Assembly: GCA_001692895.1 (NCBI GenBank)
Contig: KV748187.1
Coordinates: forward strand, 1,251,715 to 1,315,714
Length of the DNA stretch: 64,000 nt
From: Cenococcum geophilum 1.58
Lineage: Eukaryota > Ascomycota > Dothideomycetes > Gloniales > Gloniaceae
Direction: 5' to 3'
Shown here one piece after another: positions 1 through 10,731 of this stretch. The translations under genes were made by a program, and so were the position numbers. Each line of letters starts with the position of its first letter. The first letter of the stretch is position 1. A model generated the notes under the pieces. The model was not told where the DNA came from, did no database searches, and saw only the letters and a program-made list of their open reading frames with translations.

Positions 1-500
1 GGCTTTGGATCTATATCCCTATCTAGTAATTGTAGTACTTTGGAAGGCTCTAGTGCTTCTCCTTACCTATCGCGTAATGTCGGGTGCATAGCCGTTTATA
101 CTGTTTAATAAACTATAATACGTCTTGTCCTATAAAGTAAGGAGTTTTAACAGTTCCTAGGGCTGGCATAGGCTGGACCATAACGTAGATCTTGTCTTAA
201 GCCGTTAACTACTAAGTACGTGCATCTAGAGCTTCCTTAGGAGTATATAGGTGGTCCGTATAGCTCTCGTCCTTCGTCTACTAAGGGGTATTAGTCCTAG
301 GTGTTACGGGTGAACGCCGTGGTAGGTCTGCTTGCATAGCTGCCTGAGATAAGGGTGTCCTAGATAACTGTTCTGGTGGTACTTTAGTAGGTGCCTGCTG
401 CGGTTGGTCTACTTATATAGCCATATTCCTTATAGAGGGCACTTACTTCTTAATACCTAAGGGGGGGTCTCCCTAGGATAGCACAGTATCTTTATTATCT
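1..500 (-). mobile_element. Degenerate LTR-retrotransposon gag fragment, continues off left edge
   Basis: Read on the minus strand, about 1-150 gives a Gag-like segment (GQDV, then FIKQYKRLC about four residues on, then a leucine-proline-lysine stretch). It resembles the capsid region of fungal Gypsy elements, in which an acidic 'F.G.D...FL..YE.LC' core is usual. In-frame stops are all TAG or TAA where glutamine would be expected, as RIP produces. Bases 150-500 are probably the Gag start and leader. Family is inferred from a short stretch; no LTR pair can be seen because the element leaves the window. Confidence 0.5.
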
Positions 501-2165
501 ACCACTACTGCCAGGTCTTAATATATTCGTCCGCTTTAGTCTATTGTTATTTTGTGTGGTAGTTCTTTATAGAGTGCCTCTAAAGCTGCTACTAATATAA
601 TCTAGATAACTTAAAAGAGGATAAAGCTAAGCTAGAATAGGAAGCTTTTAAGGACAGATCTAATCTCGTGTGCTTGCGACCGTGCTTAGTATTATCTCCT
701 TTATTTATAAATGGTAGTACTAACTTCCTTCGCCGCCAGATGTCTTAGAGCTCGTTTCCATTTAATTAATTGGCCCTTAGCTTGTTGTCTTTATATCTTT
801 AATAAAGGTCTAGCCATGCTTAGTAGTAGATCTTGGTAACTCTAACTACCGGTTAAAGTTGTCTGATTGGCTCGCCAGTTCGCTTAACGTCCTTATATAT
901 AACTTTTTAAGACTATCTAACCTATGCTCTTTTGCCTCTTATTACCACTCTTTAGCCTATACGTTAAGTTTAGCTGTCCTATCTTTTCCGGGACTGCCTA
1001 GTTCCCCTCGCTGTCTAATACTATCTAGTTCTCTAGTTCTGTTGGTTCTGCTGTCTCATCTGTTTAGCTGGTAGTTCTTTTGTAGCTGGTCGTTTATTTG
1101 CAGCTGGCGGTTCTTCTATAGTCGTAGTATATTTCTGTATGTCTCCTATGTATATAGCACTAGACTTCTAATCTAAAGAGCTTGCCGTTGTCCCTACGTG
1201 GAATGCCATAAAATATATGGGAGGGTACGACCTCTCTAAGATAGAAAAGTCACGGTGCTGTTAGTCGGTCGGTCGGTCGGTTAGTTAGTTAGTCAGTTGG
1301 TTATAATTAGTTAGTAAAACAGTTAGTAAGAAAGAAAGAAAAGAGCATATTTCCGGTAACTGGTAGGTCGTGATATATATATAATTAAGGGAAGAAGGAA
1401 GAAAGCCGAAGGCTCTATAAATATAGGAAAATGCTAAGGTGGTAGGCGACGTCCAATCTACACCACCACAATAGTAAGCTATTTAAAAAGCTTTAAGATT
1501 AGAAAAATGGAGGTAGTAAGAAGTCTTAACTTACCTTTACTAAGTCGCCTACACCTAATACTCCTAGCGTTATTAATTAATTCTATATTAATTTAACTAG
1601 TAGGCAGTATAGGCGTCTAGTTATACTACCGTTAGGGTAAGACCTAACTATAAGATTATTACCTATAGTTCCTCTACCTTATTTATAAGGCCTAAATTGC
1701 ATAGCTAATCTATAGGAGTATTTTAACTAATAGAAGCTCTTAGTATAAGAAGACCTAGAGTAGGAGAGTAATCTTAAAGCCGCCTATTAAGTTGCTTATA
1801 AAAAGCGGTGGGACTTAAGAATTATTAGGGAGCAGAAGCTAAATAAAGAGGGTAAGACGCTAGTTAATATAATAATTGATAAGGGAGTACTAGAGGCAAT
1901 TACTAAATAGGTATATTAGGATATTAAGAACTAGAGGACTTTACGAGTTACTTAGCTTTCTAGTAGTATTAAGGATTTAGAGAAAAATAAGTAGTAAATT
2001 TTTTACACTAGTATAGCTTTACTTAAAAGTTTAGGGTAGAATATAGATTTTACTAGTAATTTATATAAGAGTTTTATAATATAGTAAGCCAACTAAGGTA
2101 ATGTTTAACTCCTACTAAAAAACACTACGCTAAGGATTATAAGGTTTAACCTAAATTTAATAACT
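501..2165. other. AT-rich RIP-mutated DNA with no recognisable gene
   Basis: This stretch is dense in TpA and poor in CpA/TpG. It has only short frames broken by TAG/TAA. A frame of about 70 codons at 859-1074 has no homology I recognise. It is probably LTR and leader sequence of the element to the left plus other repeat debris. Confidence 0.5.
1261..1345. repeat. Simple-sequence tract, GGTC then TTAG then GAAA units
   Basis: Tandem GGTC units pass into TTAG-type tetramers, then into GAAA units near 1330. It looks like a decayed microsatellite, with C-to-T change explaining the shift from GGTC-like to GGTT/TAGT-like units. Confidence 0.7.
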
Positions 2166-2169
2166 TACT

Positions 2170-3130
2170 AACTCTTTTATTAATCCTTCCTTATATATAC
2201 CTACTATGGCTAAAGTAGGCTCTAGCGTTATTACTCCTTCTACCTATAGTATCTATATACTACTGTAGGAAGTTTTTAAACTTATTACCCTAAAGCTCTG
2301 GCTCACTCCTCTATAATCTAAAATGTTATTAAATATACTCCTTTAGCTTACTAAAGAACTTCTTAATTAGATTTAGATTAGGCGAATATATAGGTAGATA
2401 AATAAGCACTATACTACACTTAGTAAAAAGAGACTTAATTTATTCTAAATAGTAGAAGCTTGTATTATCTATAATAACTACTAACCTTAGAGCTAGATAA
2501 GGATTATAGTAAGGTAGGAGGTAGTGTTTAATCTAGTAATTATAGCCTTTTACGTTTATTAAGCCGCTATATACTAATAATACTATTATACCGTTAATAG
2601 TATATGTAGGTAGAATATTAAGCCGCTGCTTGCCGCGATTATATAGAGTATATAGGATTAGCGTTGTGCCTACCAGCGCCTAAGCCAACTTTCGTATACC
2701 TGTCTTTAAATTAGCGCTAAATTCGTCTATAAAGATAAGTTACTTAACAGTAAACTGTAAGATATTAGCCTAGTATTAATTACAGTCCTCCTAACTCTGC
2801 TCTAAAGTAACGCGATAAGCCTTATATATAAGTAAGTTATTTCCTTATCTATATATTTAGAATATAGCTTACTAGCTTCCTACTCTAGCCAGCGACTCTT
2901 AACTCTGCAGCAATTGTTTGCGGGCCTACTATAACTCTAAAACTATTGTATATATACTAAGCTATCTCATCTAGATATAGATTTGGTGCCTTATTAAGTT
3001 AGTAAAGCAATATAATAATTATCTAAGAGCTTAGCGCACTTTTTAGGCCGAAGTGTACATAACTAAGTCTCGTCCTTCCGTACCTCTCTAGTTTCCGTTA
3101 AATTCGTTAAATAGCTCTATAAGAGCACTT
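2170..3130 (-). mobile_element. RIP-inactivated Tc1/mariner (DD34E) transposase
   Basis: One minus-strand frame runs through the whole DDE catalytic core of a Tc1/mariner transposase. It holds IFIDEFSANLKTG (first catalytic Asp, about 2700-2735), VVIDNTSFY (second Asp, about 2450-2490), then YLPIYSPNLNLIKKFFSKLK (about 2340-2395), then an ARAYFSHSRY-like end near 2200-2230. Exactly 34 residues separate the second Asp from the position of the third acidic residue, which is Lys here (Glu in the family). Stops are TAG/TAA at Gln or Trp positions. The upstream part (about 2850-3000) aligns by eye with the second copy at 41067-41760. No terminal inverted repeats were located. The copy cannot encode an active enzyme. 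Confidence 0.85.
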
Positions 3131-3315
3131 GGCTTAAACACAATACTATTAATTGGTGGCGCCCGCGTTAATAAGGATTTTAAGGAAGACGTATTGCCAT
3201 TCGTGTATATTAGGCGCTATATTCAATGGAGGTGATGATAAGAGTTACACCATGATCTAGAATAAAGATCACGATATTAGTAAGGAAGAGATATTATGAA
3301 AAGCTTCAAACGTAA

Positions 3316-3440
3316 GGCGACGTCTCCCCCCCCCTAGCGGCCACTACATCTAATTCTGCCAGCTCTACATACTAACTTAGGCGAAGCTTAAGCGAAATTA
3401 GATGCCACCGCTGCTGCGCGCACGGGGGGGGCGACACCGA
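3316..3440. repeat. Imperfect fold-back repeat with C-rich/G-rich ends
   Basis: A left arm (C9 tract followed by TAGCGGCC...CATCTAATT) is mirrored by a right arm (AATTAGATG...CCGCTGC...G8 CGAC). The arms pair imperfectly over about 40 bp with a loop of about 35 bp. It may be a decayed MITE or the terminal region of the neighbouring transposon. Transposon type is unknown. Confidence 0.4.
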
Positions 3441-3513
3441 ACCTTGCGGACCCTGTAGTTTAAATGGTAAGTAAAAGAGTTTTTTAATTAAATTAGTATG
3501 TCAAATATAAGGC

Positions 3514-3640
3514 GACAAGCTCTACGCCACTCGCCCAGCCGAACAAACCCACAAAAGGTAAGCTAGTAACTGGCTCAATTGCCAGTCATTCGCTTACCTT
3601 TTGTAGGTTTGTGCGATGGCTGAGTGGTGCGGAGCTTGTC
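3514..3640. repeat. Near-perfect inverted repeat, arms about 50 bp, loop 28 bp
   Basis: The left arm 3514-3563 starts GACAAGCTC and ends AAAAGGTAAGC. The right arm 3592-3640 starts GCTTACCTTTT and ends GAGCTTGTC. The arms match with few mismatches (for example CCACTCG against TGAGTGG). It could form a cruciform or be a very short fold-back element. It lies at the boundary between RIP-mutated DNA and the gene island. Confidence 0.75.
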
Positions 3641-4118
3641 ACGTCACAATAAGTGCTGGGCGCACAAACACCTTGTTACGACTCCTCTATTATTATGGTC
3701 CGGCGTTATTCTGCTATCTAAAGGACAAGGAAGCCGTTGTCCTTCTTGTCGTAGAAGCGGCTCATTAATTCAGGCGTTATACGTGATGGAGGCTCCAATA
3801 TCTCACTATTAAACGCGTTAGATTTAAGCGACGCGACGACCTGATATTGGATGAATCAAGTATAGTACTGTAGTAAGGAACCCTTGTATAACCTTAATCA
3901 ACGGCGTCCTTTTACTAACTAGTATACTAACATTACTCGGCAGATCGACGATCCTCATTTTCCTGCTCTATTATTACTAGAAATCTACCAGCATTCCTCC
4001 TACCGCACATGGATGAACATGCCGATCGTTGCAAGCATCTTGGCCCGGAGAATATAAACCCGTCTTTTTTCCCGCTGCCGCAAAAAGGCCTCAACCCTGG
4101 AGCCCTCCAAAAACCATC
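3641..4118. other. Boundary and promoter region of the FucP-like gene
   Basis: Base composition changes here from AT-rich to balanced. A short frame at 4011-4121 starts with ATG, overlaps the chosen start codon at 4119 out of frame, and could act as an upstream ORF. No other gene-like signal was seen. Confidence 0.4.
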
Positions 4119-5697
4119 ATGACTATTTTCAGGAAACACTCACTGAAAGTCAGTGATAAGAGTAGGACGAGGGCTGCCGAATTGACCTTGAAGGAGTCTA
4201 TCTATCCGCTTTGTCTAGTCACAATTCTATTCTTTCTCTGGGTACGTTTATGCCGCAAAGGTTAAATCCACCAGCGATCGCTGATTCTTACGTAGGGCTT
4301 CTCCTATGGACTTCTCGACACGTTAAACAAACATTTCCAGAACACTCTGGGCATCACAAGAGCTAGGTCATCCGGCCTCCAAGCAGCCTACTTCGGGTAA
4401 GAGCAGAACATGTCGAACAAATATCCCCGGCTTTCTACTAACATGTTTGGTCCAGAGCTTATCCTCTTGCCTCACTTGGTCATGCGAACTGGATACTTCG
4501 TCATTATGGATACAAGCCCGTCTTCATCTGGGGTCTGTGTCTGTATGGAATCGGCGCGCTGATTGCCTGGCCGTGTATTCTTTATAGATCCTTTGGGGGC
4601 TTTTGCGCCGCAATCTTTGTCATCGGGAATGGGTTAGGTTCGCTGGAAACAGCAGCTAATCCTTACATCACTGGTAGGCAAAATACTTCTGATCAATCTG
4701 CCAACTTCTTACACGTGGTTCTAGTGTGTGGGCCTCCTCGCTACGCAGAACTCCGCATCAACATCTCCCAAGCTTTCAACGGCATCGGTACCGTCGTCGC
4801 TCCCGTTCTTGGCTCCTATGTTTTCTTCTTGAAAACCGCCGATGACACCCGCGCACTCAAGAATGTCCAATGGGTGTATCTGGCAATTGCATGCTTCGTA
4901 TTCCTCCTCGCCGTCGTCTTTTACTTCTCTCCTATCCCAGAAATCACCGACGCAGACATGGCCTTCCAAGCTGAGGAAACTCATTCCAACACCGATATTA
5001 AGCCATTCAGAAAACAGTACCGGCTTTTCCATGCGGCGTTCGCGCAATTCTGCTACACAGGCGCCCAAGTCGCTATAGGTACGTGCTCCCTCTCCAATTG
5101 AATATACTCAATTGAAACCGCGAGCTAATTACAAGGACTGTAGCGGGGTACTTCATAAACTACGTGACAGAGACAAGACCCAACACATCTTCATCACTTG
5201 GCGCAAAATTCCTCGCCGGGGCCCAGGGCGCCTTCGCTCTAGGGCGGTTCTCTGGCGTGGCAATAATGAAGTTCGTGCGACCACGCTGGGTGTTTCTGTT
5301 TTACTTAGCCATGTGCATCGTGTTCATTGCTCCGGCAATCACGCAACGGGATAATACCGGTATGGCAATGCTATACATTACTCTCTTCTTCGAATCCGTC
5401 TGTTTCCCAACCATTGTCGCGCTCGGGATGCGTGGACTAGGCAAATACACCAAGCGCGGGTCGGGCTTAATCGTGGGCGGTGTTGCGGGTGGAGCGTGTG
5501 TACCCCCGCTCTTGGGCGCGGCGGCAGATGCTCAAAACTCTACCGCCATTGCCATGACGGTGCCCATGTCGTTTTTTGTTGCTGCTTGGTCTTACGCATT
5601 GTGTGTAAACTTCGTCCCGGCATATCGAGATCCTGCAGATAAATTCCACGTGACCAAAATTGGGATTGAGGGAGCGAGAGATGAGGAAATTTTGTAG
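4119..5697 (+). CDS. MFS sugar porter, FucP / glucose-galactose type
   Basis: Predicted plasma-membrane proton-coupled hexose or fucose porter of the fungal FucP-like MFS branch. Five exons splice cleanly: 4119-4241, 4296-4396, 4456-4673, 4725-5078, 5144-5697, all introns GT-AG of 51-65 bp, giving 449 aa. Seen in the product: ESIYPLCLVTILFFLWGFSY (first membrane helix), GLLDTLNKHFQ, the family signature ETAANPYI in helix 4, NISQAFNGIGTVVAPVLGS, and GLIVGGVAGGACVPPLLGA in the C-terminal half. The start is the first in-frame ATG; the frame stays open back to a TTG at 4029. A small out-of-frame ATG ORF precedes it. Substrate is inferred from family only. It is the first intact gene beside the RIP-mutated left flank and shows no RIP damage itself. 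Confidence 0.9.
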
Positions 5698-6059
5698 TAA
5701 GAGGTGAGCAGAATTTACGAGAAAGGTAGCGAGGCAGAAGCAGAGGCAGAGAGGAAGGAGATAGGCGGGGAGAAGTTCTAGATGAGAAAACACTTTTCCC
5801 GAACTTCGAAATTTAAACCGTTGAGCCTTCTGGATAGCCACGCTTACGTCTTTGAAGTCACTGGCGCCCCAAACAAATCTAGGGGTGCCAAACGCATAAG
5901 CGGGCTTTCATTTCCCAAGTTACGGGTATATCCCAGTTCTCAAAACGCTAGTGAAAATTCCCGGTTAAACCTTAAACCCAATCTATTCTCTTCTATCATT
6001 GGTTAACATTCCCCAGTCCAACAACAGCCGGAAGAAATAACACACTCCACACAAATTGT
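5698..6059. other. 3' flank of the FucP-like gene
   Basis: Purine-rich sequence just after the stop (5698-5775) probably belongs to the 3' UTR. No gene was recognised before the GT90 remnant that ends on the opposite strand. Confidence 0.5.
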
Positions 6060-8790
6060 GCAAGCGGATATCGATTGGGACAGAATGCAACCAAGGCTGC
6101 AGCCTTCATACCAGTCTCTGAAGAGCGCCGTCTTGAACACGAAACTGTTGGAGAGGAAAGAGATAAGCAGCCGGAAAAGCCCGCGCCATCCGCATCGACG
6201 AGGTACCTGTAGTGCTAGTGCTGCTGAAAATCCATCGGGTTGTCGAAGCCGAATTCTTGGGCCTAAGCAGGATAATCACTCCCGCCGAACGGGTGATGGG
6301 GTTTACGAAGCGGACGTCGACGCTTGTGCCGAGGAGGATTTGAAGTGTGCAGGTTCGACTAGTTTGTACTGGAGCCGTCTCTTGATGGCAGCAGGACTGG
6401 CGCCTGGTCTGTCGCATTGTTCATGAGGTGCACAAGACGCTGCCTGAGCATACACTTCCATGCCCCGCCTCCTACGCTAACGCCTTCGGAAGCAGCACTA
6501 CGCCAGAAGAGTGTGTTATCTTTCTCAGCAAAACGAGAGTACGATAACTCAGTAGTCGGCGCATAAGCTGTATTATGTACATAGTTCCAGGGCGATGGAT
6601 ATCCGATATCCACGTACCCGGGCGCTTTGCTCTGGCTGAAGATAGGCACGAGATTGTGGGTACCTGTAAAAATTAGCTGGGGAGAGGTGCAAGCCATGGA
6701 GGTTGGCGAGGTCAGGTTGATGGCATGGAGAGACGAAGAGACCAATTGGAAACGGAAAGACCAAGTGAATGGGGGCGAATGCACGCCATGCAAAAGGTGT
6801 GCGTATTCCAGCGACGCTGGGTGCGAGCGCGAGAATTGGGCCGGCAATTGATTGAGCCGAAGTCCTGGAAGGTCGGTTGAAAACTCGCACTAATAAAACC
6901 AACGTCTGTGGTGCTTTCTTGAGAGGTTGGCTTCCAGGTTAGGGCATGGACATAGCTGAAATCACTAATTATAGAATGCTTGGTTACACTTTTTTCGGAT
7001 GCTTGACTTTTGGCGGTGTTGGTGCCTTGTCGTTTGGGCTTAACCATCGTTGAGATTTATGGCGATATCCATATCGGGAAGCCATTCTCCAAAAATTTCA
7101 ATTGTTCGGAGAATGCCATCTAGCATCCAACGATGCGTTTCAGGCACAGTGGAGGATATCTCTCCTCTTCCATTGCGAATGCTGATGCCACCAAGACCGT
7201 TTTGCAGATTCTTGAGAATCTCCCAAGTGCGATCTCGAATTTCTGATGGAGAGAGCGACCCGAACGGTGCTAGATCTTTATTGATGTTGTCAAAATTATC
7301 AATGATACCTGAAGAGCGATTAGCCGCATACTCGTACTATGTGTCGAAACGAGGTGGAGGATGTCGATAGTATCGCTTCTGATACATTTTGATTGCGTCA
7401 CCTAATGATTCGCTCGAATGTGCCTGCTTGGCCCATCTCCCATGCTCCAGATCGGCATCGTATATTAGCAGGTCAATCGGATGGAAACCAGCGTCACTTT
7501 GATGCCAAAACAAGAGCGCCACTCGGCCAAGCAAGAGAATCATAAATAGCGAAAGGGCCCGCGAAGGAAGCTTGAGTGAGCCTGGCTGTGTGGACGACCG
7601 TAGTTTGCTACCCGCAGTTGTTTCAGCGATGAGATAAGAAAGTAGAGCTGTGCACAAAAACACTATACATCATACAACTTTGCCATCGGGGACGGGAGGG
7701 AAGAGGGTGACCGATTGTGGTTAAGGACGTCTGAAAACTTGCGACGTAGGTAGATGTATATATGTGTGGTAATGGCAGCCGTAGTCATTATTCCAAACGC
7801 ATATATCTACAAAGTCAACGATTTATCAAGCCTTCTGTCAAACAAGACTCACGTTGTATATACGGATCAATAAGAGACACGCCAATACAACATCCAATGC
7901 AAGAACATCATTTAAATATGAGGAGCAGCCAGAATCCAGGCGCTCTGCTCTAGTAAAACAAAGTATAGTATTACCTCTATTATAAAGAGTATGAAAGACA
8001 AGAGCTATTGTAATTTCAGTTATATAGACGCGCAAACGCTCTAGATTGGAACTCACTATCAAAGCTGCGCTAATGAGAAAAATTTTTGCGTTTGTTGTGC
8101 GGCGGTTCATCTTGACCATTCGAGAAGATGGTAGAGTATGAGCGCAATTAGGGCATCCAAGAGGAAGCTTGCGTTTTGTAATGTTGGAATTAGGGAGACC
8201 TCCGAGAGATATTGGGAGCAAATATATGTAGACCGGGGCAAAGAACCGATAGGCAGCGGAGACACTACTCCACCCTAGTATCACCGTGGGTAGGAGGTAC
8301 CGAAGGCACTATGGAATATATGACGTGTTAGGAATTCATAAATTGTTCCTCATATCCGTCATCGTGTGCATCCTATCATCGCTGGGGAAACCAAATATCG
8401 CTGAGAGCGAGAACAAGTGGTAGGAATGCCTGTGGCAGTTAGCGGTAACACCCAACTCTGCAATTGAGGCTCTACTACCTGGTAGTTTTGCCTTACACAA
8501 TGCACATCTTTCAATATTCGCTGAAGTGGCACGACGCGTACGAATATCGCTACTACGAGTAAACCCAGATATGCCTGCGGCGCTGAGAGGACCCATATTC
8601 TATATTCTACTTCGATTCTGCGGGACTGGTGAAGAATGCTGAGAAGAATAGTGAGGCCTGTCATCCAATCCAATGGGATCGGCTGATAGCGCTCTCTACG
8701 GGAGACACGATTGCTTCCTCGCCGTCTTATAATCCTTTCAGCGCAAATTATTCCAGCTCCACAGAAGAATAGAACCACGAACGTGGTATG
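6060..8790 (-). pseudogene. GT90 (CAP10-type) glycosyltransferase pseudogene
   Basis: Pieces of one CAP10/GT90 glycosyltransferase lie in order on the minus strand but in different frames. Present are GFHPIDLLIYDA and KRYYRHPPPRFDT (about 7345-7490), then a TAG where the family has Trp of 'FD.WYEYA', then SLSPSEIRDRTWEI and DMDIAINLND (about 7055-7250), then a stop and apparent loss of following residues. Further on are INCRPNSRAR (about 6840-6870), CHQPDLANLHGLH (about 6690-6730) and SQSKAPGYVDIGYPSPWNYV (about 6580-6640), each in a new frame. Then come LFWRSAASEGVS, SVDVRFVNPITR (about 6300) and DGAGFSG followed by SFVFKTALFRDWYEG in another frame (about 6100-6190). At least four frameshifts and two nonsense codons are visible. 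Hydrophobic frames at 7640-8780 (such as LDWMTGLTILLSILHQSRR) look like the multi-pass N-terminus of the longer fungal GT90 type, less surely. Live relatives add sugars to glycans in the secretory pathway. Confidence 0.75.
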
Positions 8791-9580
8791 TATAGGCCTG
8801 TCGAAAGCGAAAGAGGTATCGTAAGAGGCCTTGAGGTATGGCGCGCCTAATTAGGCCGCTCCAGCAAGCGTTAGTATTACACAACTTCTGTGGTGGCTGA
8901 CAACGCTTGAGGCGAACTACAAAGCAAGCAGTTTATTTCCTGCATAGCTCCCGCGGTAGCACGCTCAGGGCTCGGGGTTTAAGAAGTGGATGATCAACTT
9001 GAGACAGCTGCACGATTGCATTGTGCAAAGTCTCACGCTCTGGTAGAATGGATCAAGCATAATGAAGCTCAATGACAGGAGAAAAGGAGTTCAAGGCAGA
9101 AAAGGCACCTTCGGCAATCAGTGACTGGGGTGGGATAATCTCCCGTCACCCAACTGCGGGGAACAACTCGGGCCTCTTTACGGGACAGGCGCTAGAGCAA
9201 ATCCGAGCAGTGTCGGCTTGACGCGGATTTCAGCCTCTCGCGAAACGCCACAACGAGGGACAACCTCCTTCAAAGAGTATTGATACTCACAGTAAGAATC
9301 GGGTCCAGTAATATGTTCGAGTATGGAGCCACTTGGCCGACCAACACCAGTAATAAACGGTCAGCGAGCTCTAGTAAAGGACTGGATTGATGAACACGCA
9401 TCCGCACTACATCCAGCGTTCCGCCCCTCATCGAATAACTACATTTGCAGCGCAAAGGGTCCTGGCCCCAAAGTTGCAAGCGACAGAGCAAGCCAGCTTA
9501 TCAACCTCAGCATTCAGCACAGCTGATAACTCATCAAAACGGTGACATTACCGACGACTTCTGCCAAATATTATAGCTAT
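8791..9580. other. Intergenic region, nothing recognised
   Basis: Balanced base composition with no long frame, tRNA or repeat that I can support. It may contain the old promoter of the GT90 pseudogene. Confidence 0.5.
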
Positions 9581-9856
9581 ATGAAGAATCGCAATCCTAA
9601 AAGTACCCAAAAAAGTAGATTCAACATCCGTAGTGTTCACACCCAGGATGAAATATTGCAGGCGGCGAAAAAGGCAGAGGACAACTATCTGACAGAGGCA
9701 AAGAAGGTCCCTCAGGGCGCGGCGCGACGTTTCTTTCGTCTAATGGCAGAATTAGATGACTCACAAGATGCTAGCGCAGGTATTAAGGGCGACGACCAGG
9801 TGCTGCCTAACGAAGGTGATTGCAATCAGGCCCTCGGCAGTATGATGATATTCTAA
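9581..9856 (+). CDS. Hypothetical 91-aa ORF, possibly a gene fragment
   Basis: An ATG-started frame encodes a hydrophilic, lysine-rich product with the segment DEILQAAKKAEDNYLTEAKK and then AARRFFRLMAELDD, which is probably helical. I do not recognise the family. It somewhat recalls the helical leader that precedes fungal STAND/NACHT proteins, but this is weak. The frame ends at TAA just before a repeat block and a MITE, so it may be the truncated 5' part of a larger gene. There is no signal peptide or membrane segment. Confidence 0.3.
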   Translation: MKNRNPKSTQKSRFNIRSVHTQDEILQAAKKAEDNYLTEAKKVPQGAARRFFRLMAELDDSQDASAGIKGDDQVLPNEGDCNQALGSMMIF

Positions 9857-9889
9857 ATCGTCATAACCTAATCAGCTATGTTATTACTA

Positions 9890-9956
9890 ATTTCAGCTCA
9901 ACCAAGGGTTGCCCTAAGCACTAGGCCCTAAGAACCGGGCCTATAGGTTCCCTTCT
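9890..9956. repeat. Direct repeat copy 1 flanking the MITE
   Basis: About 67 bp containing CAACCAAGGGTTGCCCTAAG, the same sequence as in the copy at 10472-10537, with about 85 % identity by eye. The two copies bracket the MITE exactly on its outer sides. Confidence 0.75.
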
Positions 9957-9958
9957 TA

Positions 9959-10425
9959 GGGTACGTTTGATAACTTTTTTGGCCAGGTCGACTCCACCAG
10001 GTGGGCGCAGCCAGGTCGACGATTCAAGGCCCATGAATGGTTTAAAATATCTTAAAGGAGGGTAGAATCGATCGACCTAGTCGTGTCGGTGTTCCACTAG
10101 TACCCTCCCTTCAAAATGGTAGGTGCTGTGGAATTCGCCCAGGTGAACTATCCAGGTGGCTTAAATTACTAACGAAACTCGCTGCTATACTAGCGAAATT
10201 GCGGTTGGCGCGAACGCCTCCACCTAGCCAAGTGAAACCTCCTTTTCAGCTATTAAGACTACCGATCTGCCCAAAATCCACCTAGGGCGTCGAACGGACA
10301 GTATTCACCAAGTGGACATCGGTGGCCCGTTCGTGACCAGGTGGACCCAGGTGGGCCCAAGTGGCTTTTTTAGAGCGCCCACCTGGTGGAGCCAACCTGG
10401 CCAAAAAAAGGTATCGAACGTGCCC
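9959..10425. mobile_element. 467-bp MITE with TTA target duplication, PIF/Harbinger-like
   Basis: The left end GGGTACGTTTGATAACTTTT continues into GGCCAGGT and CTCCACCAGGTGGGCGC. The right end is its reverse complement with few mismatches, giving terminal inverted repeats of about 50 bp. TTA flanks both sides (9956-9958 and 10426-10428). A three-base TWA duplication with GGG-starting ends is typical of PIF/Harbinger. No transposase frame is present, so it is non-autonomous. The interior carries many copies of an octamer CCAGGTGG or CCAAGTGG in both orientations. It is not visibly RIP-mutated. Confidence 0.75.
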
Positions 10426-10471
10426 TTAACCTAAAGAGGCAACATACTTAGACAGCTAGTATTACCAATTT

Positions 10472-10537
10472 TGGTTCAACCAAGGGTTGCCCTAAGGGCC
10501 AGGCCCTAAGAACCAGGCCCAAAGGCTCCCTTCTTGA
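10472..10537. repeat. Direct repeat copy 2 flanking the MITE
   Basis: Matches copy 1 at 9890-9956 in the same orientation (CAACCAAGGGTTGCCCTAAG, then AGGCCCTAAGAACC). It either predates the MITE as a tandem duplication or arose with it. Confidence 0.75.
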
Positions 10538-10662
10538 ACAGCTAACGTAGGTGATAGAGTCATAATACTACCGAAGGCCCAATTGCAGGCAAAATACAGG
10601 CTGTGGGCCCCCACCGCCATAACTATGCCGACCGCACGTTAACCAAACACGTGCAGACTCGG

Positions 10663-10670
10663 TATATAAA
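10663..10670 (+). promoter_or_regulatory. TATA box of the dioxygenase gene
   Basis: TATATAAA lies 62 bp before the ATG at 10732, followed by a pyrimidine-rich tract (CTTCCGCTTTTTCTTTCACC) as in fungal core promoters. This spacing supports the ATG at 10732 over the longer open frame upstream. Confidence 0.6.
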
Positions 10671-10731
10671 TCCCCAGAAGGTCTTCCGCTTTTTCTTTCA
10701 CCATACTTCTTATCCACTTCCAATAAACCTT

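Noticed and set aside
1440..1560. Short inverted TAGGCGAC/GTCGCCTA pair
   Set aside because: Arms are only about eight bases long and lie in low-complexity AT-rich sequence.
3624..3812. 62-codon frame at the left edge of the gene island
   Set aside because: It starts inside the right arm of the palindrome, has no conserved feature and ends by chance.
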